DNA of 64,000 nt from Aquanectria penicillioides (lineage: Eukaryota; Ascomycota; Sordariomycetes; Hypocreales; Nectriaceae), in assembly GCA_003415625.1 (NCBI GenBank), contig PYIU01000005.1, positions 2,051,001 through 2,115,000 on the forward strand. Direction: 5' to 3'. Of this stretch, positions 37,193 to 47,259 are shown piece after piece. The translations under genes were made by a program, and so were the position numbers. Position 1 is the stretch's first letter, and the number at the start of each line of letters is the position of its first letter. The notes under the pieces were generated by a model. The model was not told where the DNA came from. It was given only the letters and a program-made list of their open reading frames with translations, and made no database searches.

Positions 37193-37825
37193 ATGTTGAT
37201 TCCCAAGGCCGACCGCAAGAAGATCCACGAGGTAACCACCGAACGGCGAATGTGACGAATTGCTTGAAACTGACGAATTTGCCAGTACCTCTTCCGAGAG
37301 GGTGTCCTCGTCGCTGCGAAGGACTTCAACCTTCCCAAGCACCCCGATATCGACACCAAGAACTTGTTCGTTATCAAGGCTTGCCAGTCGCTCACCTCCC
37401 GCGGCTATGTCAAGACCCAGTTCTCGTGGCAATACTACTACTACACCCTGACCCCCGAGGGTCTCGACTACCTCCGCGAATGGCTCCACCTCCCTGCTGA
37501 GATCGTTCCTGCTACCCACATCAAGCAGCAGCGATCGCACGCTCCTCCCCGTGGCATGCTCGGCGAGGGCGAGCGTGAGCGACGACCTTTCGGCCGTGGC
37601 CGTGGCGGCGACCGTGGCGACCGTGAGGGTGGCTACCGAAGGCGAGAGGCTGGCGAGGGCAAGGAGGGTGGTGCTCCTGGCGAGTTTGCTCCTCAGTTGT
37701 AAGTCTCTCTTTCCCCGCTTATTGATGCGAAAATGGGCGAAAATCTGTGGCATTGAAAGTTCGAATACTAATCAGTATAACAGCCGTGGTGGATACGGCC
37801 GTGGCCGTGGTGCTCCCCTTCTTAA
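37193..37825 (+). CDS. RPS10: 40S ribosomal protein S10 (eS10), frameshift near the end
   Basis: Small ribosomal subunit protein located in the head near the mRNA entry. Exons 37193-37231, 37286-37698 and 37784 onward. Introns are short, with GTAACC and GTAAGT donors, as is usual for fungal ribosomal genes. The conserved winged-helix core is seen in [38 protein letters not shown] and [16 protein letters not shown]. It is followed by an Arg/Gly-rich tail ([14 protein letters not shown]). As written, the last exon reads on to a stop at 37844. One added C in the run at 37815-37818 gives the short family ending GRGRGAPPS and a stop at 37823-37825, for 164 aa. I prefer the repaired form. Confidence 0.95.
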
Positions 37826-40298
37826 ACGAACCCATTTCCTTTAGGTGATCATACAACTGAGATGCATGGCGAAACGGTATCGACATGTACTCTAAAAATG
37901 GAGGGCAATTTTTCACCATGGGTCCGCTCGTGAAACAGGTTGCGTGGAAGACACCGCGGGAGTTTTGAGGGTAGATCCTCGGAAATCATTTGCATCAGGG
38001 TCAATTTTTGCCGTCAACGAGAATAATTGCTCGGGAAATGCGTGAAGATGTCAAAAACTTATGTGAACCAAACCTCCTATACGTGCATGTGTATATGTGA
38101 TTGTGTGTGTGATTGTGTGTGCGTCCGTTTTGATCGCTCTGTGGATAAGCTTCACCCCCATGTCGCCGGAATAAAAGACCCCCCTCCCATGTTTTGATAC
38201 GTCCACTTCGGAAGATGTCCGTCCGCCAGTTTCCCATCTCGGTCAAGGAGAGAGAGTACTTGTATATCCGTTGAGGGCTCACCTGCTGCAGGGTTCGTGT
38301 GCGAGAATATTCTGGAAATGGAATCAGGTGATATACCGAGGTGAACGGACTGCCTTGAGGCTCCTGATTCAATAGGTGCAACCTGGTAAGGCTTCGGGGT
38401 AATTGAAGGCAAATTGAAAACGTCCAAAAACAGTATGGGCATCGAGCAAGTGGTTTGACTCTTACGTCAGATGCTCTGTTTAAACACGTTCTTTTTTCGC
38501 GAAGCCACAACAGTGTGAGATAAGACGCGGATCCGTTCCGGGACCGTATTTTGCATCTGATATTCTCTCGAGGCTCCATTTTGCATGCCGTCGGCATGTC
38601 TCTAATTGTTGGCTCACCACGGACTGAATCCGGGTGAGCGAGGTGGCAATCAAGGTCAGCTGGACAAGGCGTGCATCGGTGTCGGTTTCACACCGAGTGC
38701 ATTTGTTGACAACAATGACTTGCAGGTGTTGTTGAGCTGGACTTGAGGGTGCATTCAATTTTTCTATTCAGGTGTGACACTCGGTGGTCATGCAAATGCC
38801 GCCCGGCGACAGCTCACCTCAACACAGTTTTGGTCAGGTCACAATACGGGCTGCCGCCTCGCTTTTCCTCGGTGAGAGGAGCCCTACCCCTGCATTCAAG
38901 CACCAGCCAAGACGGGCTGGGCGCAGGCTGAGGTTACGTCGTCTACCGTATCCACGTAACTCGGCAAAAGGAGAAGAAGCCCACACCACGGCCTATCGCC
39001 CAGGGCGCTCACCTCACCTCACCTCACTCCCCGGATTCGACCAGCTCTAGGCCCAGCTGTCGGGTGGCGGTTTGGCATCCCGCGCCACTCACAGCGCCAG
39101 AAGCGGCGAGTGCGAAAACCAGCCCATGTCAAGTCGCCCGGTTATTTGGGAACAAACGGGCAACGGTCGACGGCCGCTCGGGTCGAGGTGGTGTTGGCAC
39201 AAGACGGTGCTGGGGATGCCCGCGGCCTTTGACGTGGGTTTCCTGGCAAAGGCGCTGCGGTGTCCTCTTTTTTCTGGCCGTTTTCCCTTTTCCCTTTCTC
39301 GGTACGCCCGAACCAAGGATTTTCCCCATGGGATGGATAGGCGATGAGCTGCAGTCGTGCCCATCCATCACGGCCAGTTACATCGTCATCGGTGCGGGGG
39401 AGGGTGTGGGAGGCTCGCCTCTTCCATGCATTTGCAGGAACCCTTGAAGAAAAAAGAGGCGTCGGCTTTTGAGGCCAGATGCTGAAGACCATGATGTTGT
39501 TGAGCCCGAGGGTTGCCCATACGGGATATCACGATCCTGATTCTCGGCCAAACCCCAGCTCCCTCCCCATGACGACGGTCGAAAGGGCCGAGGGCTACAG
39601 GACGGGATCAGGGGATAGTGGCCTGGGGAAGTAGGCCTGAGCTTCTCATGAGGTGACATGTCCCGTTCCAGCATCCACAACGGTCGCCAAGATTGGGCAT
39701 CTCTCTGATAGCTGAGCTGCTACTGGTGTAGCCGTGTCCCGGATGGGTGGGGGAGCAGCACGAACCCCTCGCTTGGGGTGAGGTCCTTGTGTCATTGATG
39801 ACTTGGTTGGCAGGCAGATCGATGGCTTGCTTCACCTGTTGGGAAGCCCGGGATGTCGTCTTCTTTTCGCGCTCGGTGGCTCGGTGGACGTCGCGGACGT
39901 GGGCAGAGACTGAGCCCCCTGGGGCTGGGTCCTGGTCGTCTTGGTCCATCCGCTTCCCTTCCCCCTCGGGAAAGATTGGTCTCCAAGGTGTTGAAATACC
40001 CGCTCCTTTTCAGTGATCTTCCCGTCCTTCTCCGTTTCTTTCTCGACAAACCTTTCCTGCTCTCGCTTCTCCTCCTTCATCTCCCGAATTCTTCCTTCCA
40101 CCAAGTTTGTACTCCTTGGTTCTCACGCATTGTAAGCTTGAGGGCACTCGTAGTCTCTTAAGCCTTTCATCTTTGTCATCTAACACTCTTCATCAGCACC
40201 TGTCTTGACATCACCGTCATCATAAATCCAATACTCACTTGTCATCATCCTCTCCCCCCTTTGCCCCTCCGTGGACGTCAAATAAACAAACCTTCAAG
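37826..40298. other. Intergenic region, 2.5 kb
   Basis: No gene is supported. The segment 40.0-40.3 kb is C/T-rich and is probably the leader of the dehydrogenase gene. A short CACCT repeat lies near 39010-39027. Open frames of up to about 200 codons on the minus strand (38.0-38.6 kb) have no domain and no start or splice context. Confidence 0.5.
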
Positions 40299-42338
40299 AT
40301 GGTATCGCTTCCCTCAGAAATGAAGGCTCTCCGGTATGTCGTCTCCATTCCTCGTATACCCCAGTTGCGCCCTCTATATATATATATATATATATAGACG
40401 AGATCGATCTATCCATCAGGGTCGGCCCCGCGCTTGTCTTATTTCCCTTCACATGACCACTTGGGCCCAACTCCATAAGACCACTTGGTCACCTGTGATG
40501 TTCGGTTACTGACGCGAAACCCCACCGCGCTTCCAGATATGAGAAGCCCGAAGATTGGTCCATCGTGACGGTCCCGCTCCCTGAGATGCGAGACAGTGAT
40601 GTCCTGGTTCAAGTCAAGGCCTGCGGTGTGTGTGGAACCGGTAAGTCAAATCTACACTCCCGGTCGAGTAGCATCGTGTAGCAGCTGACCCCGTGACGCA
40701 GATCTGGTGATTACTCATGGCATCAACCACGTTTTAGAAGCCAGGGGCTAACAGTGCTACTAGCACATCCACGAGGGTGAATTCATCGCCAAATTTCCAT
40801 TGATCCCCGGCCACGAGACCGTCGGTGTCGTTGCTGCTGTTGGCAAGGTTTGTGCTCATGGCACTATGCTCTTGAATTTGCCATGATTGACTAAGAGCCT
40901 GTAGAATGTCAAGGGTTTTGCCATTGGCGACCGTGTGGCCGCCGATAACAGTGAGCTTTGCAATGAGTGCTTCTACTGCCGACGTGGACAGCCTCTGCTC
41001 TGCGAAAACGTCAGTAAATTTTCCAATTGGCCTGTTGTGGCGAAACTGACCTGGATTTTAGTTCAATGCCCACGGTGTCACCATGAACGGCGGCTTCGCC
41101 GAGTACTGCGCCTATCCCGCGGCCAAGGTCTTCAAGATCCAGAACCTCTCCTGGGTCGATGCCACCCTGCTTGAGCCTGCCTCTTGCGCGTGCCACGGTC
41201 TTGAGAAGATCCGCCCTAAGCTGGGATCCCACGTCCTCATGTTCGGTGCCGGCCCCACTGGTTTGGTATGCTTGTTTGCCTTCCTACGGGATCCCCCATA
41301 ACAGGGGCCCTTAGCTAACAAATCCCCAGATGCTTGCCCAGCTCCTGCGACAAAACGGTGGCTGCAAGGTCACCATTGCCGCTCCTGGAGGCCTCAAGAT
41401 GGACTTGGCCAAGAGCCTCGATGCCGCAGATGTTTATCTCGAGCTCTCCCGATCTGACCCCGCTAAGCAGTTTGCTCAACTTCAAGCAGAGAACCCCTAT
41501 GGTTTCGATATTGGTGAGCTGCCAAGAATGTTTGTGTAGTTGATCTTCGTGCTAACCATATTGAAGTCGTCGAGGCCACTGGCTCGGTGAGAATTCTTGA
41601 GGATTCCATCAACTATGTCCGGCGAGGCGGCACTCTTGTCGTTTATGGGTAAGTCGCAATGTCTCACTTATTGGGTTGATGTTTCCATTGCGCTAATCGA
41701 TCTCATCGTAGCGTCTACGCCAACGCTGACCGTGTGTCATGGCCCCCATCCAAAATCTTTGGTGACGAAATCACCATTCTTGGTTCATTCTCAGAGACCT
41801 ACATGTTCCGTAAGTCATTACACAAACCTAATAGTGGTGCATTCGCTAACCTGGACCCAGCCGCTACCATCGACTATCTCGACTCTGGCAAGGTCAAGAC
41901 CCAGGGTATTGTGAACAAGACCTTCAAGCTCGAGGACTTTGGCAAGGCTCTGCAGAGCATCAAGGATAAGAGCGCCATCAAGGCCGCCATTGTCTTTGAT
42001 GATGAGGCCCCTGCCGCTGAGGCCGAGACCAACGGCGTCTCTGTCCATGAGGAAACTACCAACGGTGTGTCCGTCCCTGAGGAGACAACAAACGGTGTCG
42101 CCACCCCCGAGGAGACCACCAATGGAGTCTCTGTACCCGAGGAGAAGGTTGAGGAGGCTCCTGTTGTCGAGGAGGAAAAGATTGAGGATGCTCCTGCCCC
42201 TGAAGAGAAGGTCGAAGAGAAGGTTGAAGAGAAGGTAGAAGAGAAGGCCGAAGAGAAGGCCGAAGAGAAGGTCGAGGAGGCTCCTACCCCGAAATCAAGA
42301 TTGAGGAGAAGGTCAACGGCGCTGAGAAGACCGAATAA
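40299..42338 (+). CDS. Zinc-dependent sorbitol/arabinitol dehydrogenase-like protein with acidic tail
   Basis: Ten exons: 40299-40333, 40537-40640, 40702-40706 (5 nt), 40764-40847, 40905-41009, 41062-41265, 41330-41513, 41567-41648, 41712-41809 and 41861-42338. With one added C at 42297-42300 the total is 1380 bp, 459 aa, ending NGAEKTE. It is a medium-chain dehydrogenase. Catalytic zinc ligands are in ACGVCGTDLH and PGHE; the structural zinc site is [16 protein letters not shown]. The Rossmann motif is GAGPTGL. It is closest in feel to D-arabinitol 4-dehydrogenases, acting on sugar alcohols with NAD(P); substrate is not shown. The catalytic core ends near AAIVFDD. A tail of about 110 residues made of [10 protein letters not shown] and EEKV repeats is unusual for the family. 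Unrepaired, the frame runs to 42414. Confidence 0.88.
40375..40396. repeat. TA microsatellite in intron
   Basis: About eleven TA units inside the 203-bp first intron of the dehydrogenase gene, which is the longest intron of that gene. Confidence 0.9.
42025..42144 (+). repeat. 30-bp tandem repeat coding [10 protein letters not shown]
   Basis: Four copies of a ten-codon unit at the start of the acidic tail of the dehydrogenase. Third-position differences among copies show that the repeat is not brand new and that the protein sequence has been kept. Confidence 0.9.
42202..42273 (+). repeat. 12-bp tandem repeat coding EEKV/EEKA
   Basis: Six perfect or near-perfect copies of a 12-bp unit encoding Glu-Glu-Lys-Val or Glu-Glu-Lys-Ala. 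It is likely to form a charged helix in the tail of the dehydrogenase. Confidence 0.9.
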
Positions 42339-44064
42339 GGGGCTGTTGAGCCCGGAACTGACTGCCCGCCTACAGCGCACGGCGTTGTTAGAGGGTCACG
42401 ATACTGCTCACTGACGGCTGTGTCGGTTGGGAACCAGCCTGCCACACTTTTTTGCCACGGAACAAGCGAATCTCGGCGAACAAGGGTTCATGTAACTAAC
42501 TAAACGATGGGACGGGTACGAGGGGTAGCACAGTAGACTATTTTATTAGATTGGCCATGAATGGGATTCTGGGATTATAATCACGGCTGAGCGGGTTCGT
42601 CACCGCCCATTGTGCATATTGCATGTCGCGTACAGTAGATTCCCCGCAAGTCAACACCATGACAGGCGGAGCTAATATCGGGATGGTCGTACCCGCATTA
42701 TTCGACGGGGAAATCCCGGCCAGCATTTTCTGTGTCACGTCTGCGCCTGTATTTGCGCTCCCCGATTTGGTCGGATTTTGGCTGATTTTGGCAGGCCAGG
42801 AAATGGCACACCTGGGTGCTGCACTGTATCTAATGCACGTCAAGTCATGGTCGCAGTCTAGAGCCATCTTCAGTTAGTGCTGTCTGGCGGCAGGGCGGTT
42901 TAAGCTGTCAGTTCCGACGTGGCGTAGCGGGGGATCAGGGCTTTGTGTCGGCTGTAATAAATCGAACAATCGACAATGCATGCTTTGGCAGCCTATCAGA
43001 TCGCGTCACTAGCCAAGTGTATGGCCCAAACGAGTGAGTCGGGCACATCATCACATCTTGAAGAAACAGATGGTGGAAGAAGTACCCCCACCACCACCAC
43101 CATTTCGGATTTTTTATGCCCATGACATGAGCTTGAATCTGAAGACCTTCCCAGCGCTTTCTAGCTCGAGGCAGTGAGTCGGCATGCCCGCAATAGTTCA
43201 GAATAATTTCAGACAATTTTATCATGTATTGGCACCCGCAAGGACGACTCCTGGCGCTGTTTGCCGCTGACATGAGATTTGATTTGGACACATTTCCAGC
43301 CCCTACTGGCCCTTAGATTCCATTTTTGCACTTGGATAGCGAAATACAGTCAGCCCGGCGTAGATTGGAGGCCTATCCCACACCGAAAACCCGCTTGGGT
43401 GGATGCCTGTGGTTCTTGACGAACCCAGCTGCCAGGGTAAATGGATGCATCGTGTACGGTGTGCCATGTGTGAATGGGTCGGCAGGCGTTGGCGCGTCGG
43501 CGATGCAGTTCAGCCCGGCACCACCGCAAATACATTGCACGATCCCGCGCAAATCAGCATCGTATTTGCCGATTTAGGCGCCGCGGTGTCCTGTACATGG
43601 AGCCATGAGGGGGTGGGCGGCTGAAGGGCGAAGGGTGAAGGATGATGGTGATGTGCCTGCAGGCTGGGGTTTGTGGTCTGAAGAACATCTATCCGTATCT
43701 ATACGTCTATCTGCACAGGGTCGCGTCAGATCCCGCTCAGATGAAGCTGCATCGCATCTCTGCCGCAGGCCCTTTGGTCGTTTGCTCTCCTGCTCATTCT
43801 CGCAGCCACGCTCAAGACCCCCTTGTCCTCGCCGGATGTCACGCATGTTTGCTATAACTTAACTGCCTGTCAACCGCCTACCTATCTAGTTCCGCACATG
43901 CCGATACAAGTACTGCGAGCCTTCCAGTCTACCACTTCAACCAACCCGTCTTTCTTCATTCTGCTCGCCAGTTTTGCACGAGATCAAGCAAGTGCTTTCC
44001 TTTCATCGTCGTCACAGACAAGGGTCGAAAAGCGTCTCTCGCGAAGAGAAGTACCGTCGCCGCC
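42339..44064. other. Intergenic region, 1.7 kb
   Basis: No gene is supported. An 84-codon open frame at 42623-42877 has hydrophobic stretches but no homology I recognise and no usable context. The last 250 bp are pyrimidine-rich and probably form the leader of the next gene. Confidence 0.45.
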
Positions 44065-44980
44065 ATGAACATTGCGGATTCTCCCCTCTTCAAGGACTAT
44101 GCTCGTCCGATCCTCCAGCCAAATACACAGGATAGGGCTCAGAGCCGTGTATCCCCTGGCATCATGGGTTCCGTTCTCCAGTGCCTAGTGAGCCATCCGA
44201 AGTTCAACGTTTCGCTAATCAAGATCGCGAAAGCCACCAAGGAGTGAGTGGTGATTCCCATGCAGTCGCTTATACCTTGCTGACTTCTGTCACAGTTCAT
44301 TAAACATCACTATCGAATGTCGCGTTACGGGAACTGGACCTATCAGCAACACCATTAGCCCGATGGTACTTGACCTCACATTTGACGGCTTCGCCTTTGG
44401 CAAACTTTCGCTGCCCGAAATCCGGACGAGCTTGTGGGGCTCCAAAGTCGTCGTGCCAGAGCAGAGGGTCGACATCACAGACATGGCCATCTACGGGGCG
44501 TTTGTGCGGAGCATCATTGTCAACACCGAAACGAATTTCCAACTCGAGAACGGCCTTTGCACTGCCCGATCGCTAGGCATAGCAACGCAATGCGAGTACA
44601 GCCTCGATATTCCGATCGCGGCCATGGACGGCCCTCGAATGACCCTACGAAAACTATCGCGATCGGGCGAGAACGTCATCACCGCGACATTTCGGGTGCA
44701 CAACCCCAGCCCCGTGGAGCTCGAGCATGGCATTTGCATATTTGAGCTGCGCAACGACAAGGGCGAACAGATGGCGGAACTGAGGGGCGAGCTGAAAATG
44801 GTACGGGGCCAGTTCGACTTAACTTTGCATGGGACGACGAGGAGGGGGGTGGCGCCATCCAACAAGGCCAGGTTGATTGGAGTCGGTGTAGAAGGGAACT
44901 CGTGGTGCAACGATACCGTCCAACATCTTGATGCAGTGTTTGACGTACGGCCGGAGCTGGCGGAGGTGTTCCGAGGATGA
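44065..44980 (+). CDS. Unrecognised beta-rich fungal protein
   Basis: Two exons: 44065-44243 and 44296-44980, with a 52-bp intron (GTGAGT donor, CACAG acceptor). Total 864 bp, 287 aa, in frame. I do not recognise the family. There is no signal peptide and no membrane segment. The protein alternates short hydrophobic and polar strands (LNITIECRVTGTGPISNTI, MVLDLTFDGFAFGKLSLPE, NVITATFRVHNPSPVELEH), suggesting one or two beta-sandwich domains. The pattern recalls LEA-like or immunoglobulin-like domains found in fungal membrane-contact and vacuolar proteins; this is only an impression. Coding quality is good: one clean intron, an intact frame and moderate GC3. Confidence 0.8.
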
Positions 44981-46083
44981 TATGATGTGATGATTGACGT
45001 GACTTTGACAATGACTGGGTTTGGAGAGGAGTTTTGCGGCCTATCTACATTTGGTTTCTTCTCTTTTTTTTTCCCTCTCATTTTTGGCTTTTTACGCTCG
45101 GTTGGAAGCTACGGCGTGTGCTGTGTAAGGGAAGGCGTTGGGACGACTGGTTGAATCCTGGTGTACTGGTAGTTGACTTCACGAATCAGTCGATATTTTA
45201 TTTTCACATGTGCGCCAATGTTTCCAATGGGGTTCCGGGGGGAGTGACACATGCTGCGAAACGAAATCAATCGGACGAGCTGTTGCCGAGAGATACCTGA
45301 CACGAGGAGAGAATCAAGATAGGCTGAAATACCTACATGTATGCAACCTGGGCCATGTTTTCTGCGAGGGCTCCAAAATCGAAGTCTAGGGTAGGCACAC
45401 TCCGAGCAATCCCTGAGGACGGGAGCTAGGCTAGGGGAGCAACGGATCAACCGCTGCCCTGGCACCGTGGTGGCGGGTCTAATTTTGGGTGGTGGCATCC
45501 GCTGGCAGCAAGGCACATTTTGATCACTCGGCCGCCACCCGGCAACCCGGCAAGGGCAGCGCCAATATGCGGGGACTAGACTAGTATGTGCCCATCAAAC
45601 GGCATAAGTGACAGCAGGCAAATCCCTGTTTGGATCGCCCGCAATGGGCCCCCTGTTTGGACTCGTTGCTCGGGACTCGGGACTGTGGGATTGGCATCGG
45701 GATTAGGATTACTGTAGGATTAATATTAACATTGGGTACCTGTCCCAAGGCACGGGCGAGGCAGGTCGTGGAGGGCAACCTCTTGACACACAACGTGGCG
45801 CTGGATGGTTCGGGGTGTTGGAGGGGGCATGTTTGTTTGCATTCGGCCAAGATTTTGTCTCTGTTGATTTTTTGTGGACAATGGTGGACCTCGTCTCGTG
45901 TCCCTGGAGTCGTCCGCCCTCGGCATTGGGCATGAGCCTCTAGATTGGCATTGGGATTGGCATTTTCTACTCCGTAGCGTTGAGGGCCAATGCCTTTGTC
46001 AAGGGGTTACCGGGGGACCCGCCGACAGAAACCTGATTCCTACTCTGGAGGTGCTGCCCTCCCACGCCCACGTCGATGGCCAG

Positions 46084-46119
<36 letters not shown>

Positions 46120-47259
46120 CTGAATCCGTGTAGGCCATCAGCATCAGGGCGACACGCATTTAGCAATACGTCGTGCTATACGAAACACGCCTGGGACGTC
46201 TCGATTAGGTGCTGGCCCTGACTCACGATTCGCTCCCGGTGTTCCTAGGCCACCGGCTAAGAGGAGCCCTGGTTCGCGTTAGTGATCGACTTCATGGAGT
46301 GAATACGAGATGCGACCTAAGGAGCCAGTGTTTTTTTTCCCGTGTACAATCTCCGTCGCCAGTCGACGTCTTCCCTTTTCGAGTTCCTGTGTCCTTGTCT
46401 GCGTCTCTCATGTCATAAAATTCCGTCTTCGGGATCCAGTTCCTCGCACTCGAGTTCCACGGTGCCTTGATTTAGCGCCATTCCTCGTGGCCGTCCACTG
46501 GAACTCCGGGACCTCGCCATCCCTTGTTGGCGGTGTGCCTAGTTACTGGACCTACGTCTGCAGTACGAGTACGTAGTGCAAGCGACGTTACGTCCCGCAG
46601 CTATCTCCGTGTCTACCGCATCGCCAAGTCGTCGTTGACTCGTCCCTATCGCCCAAAGCTTGGGTTCGTCCTGGTAATACAGGCGAGCGAAACGAACAGG
46701 CGATTAGATAACTTCTAAAGCATCCGTTTCCCCCTCCCCAACCTTTTTCTTCTTGTCCGTCAACCTGTCCTGCCCGAGTGCGCTGTGCAAGGAGCAAGAT
46801 TGACGCCGCGTTTGTAGCACAGGACTAAATCCTACTACTCATACACTATTGTCTTACTTACCTATCGCCGTTACCAGCAGTTGGGCTGTGTTTCACCACC
46901 GCAGCCGCGGCTGTCCTGCGCCCTCTTCGCTGGCGTCGGCTTTGCTTTTATTAACCCCCCTGGGCGTCAGCTAAGGCTGAGTGAGCAGCTGAGTCGTTGA
47001 CGAAGCCGACTTTTTTGGAATTTTGGACGTTTTCATTTTGGGACATTAATCTTTTTTTCCTTCCGGGGAGAGGTGAGCTTCTTCTCCCTCACCCCCCCGA
47101 TGCAGCTCTCAGGCGTTGGCTGTCGCCGCTGTCGCCATCACCAAGATCTTGACCTTCGCCGCCGCCCATCGTCAAAGCTCGAGGCCAAGAAAGTCAAAAA
47201 ATAACACGCAATTCATCTGGGCCAGGAGCGTCCCGTGACATTGACCCCGATCAGTGGAA
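44981..47259. other. Intergenic region, 2.3 kb
   Basis: No gene is supported. It holds a GACCAC hexamer repeat (46084-46119), scattered T runs and a pyrimidine-rich segment before the HECT ligase start. Several short open frames read across the hexamer repeat as His/Asp runs but have no other support. Confidence 0.5.
46084..46119. repeat. GACCAC hexamer repeat
   Basis: Six exact copies of GACCAC in an intergenic region about 1.1 kb upstream of the HECT ligase start. Confidence 0.9.

Noticed and set aside
38001..38597. A 198-codon open frame on the minus strand downstream of RPS10
   Set aside because: Composition is shuffled, with no recognisable motif or exon structure.
40735..40765. Alternative dehydrogenase model without the five-nucleotide exon
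   Set aside because: It loses the conserved Asp-Leu after the catalytic-zinc Cys and shifts the frame.
42623..42877. An 84-codon open frame with hydrophobic stretches
   Set aside because: It might suggest a small membrane protein, but there is no start context, neighbour or family evidence.
46021..46221. A His/Asp-repeat open frame over the GACCAC hexamer
   Set aside because: The repeat is open in several frames by nature; no flanking coding signal.
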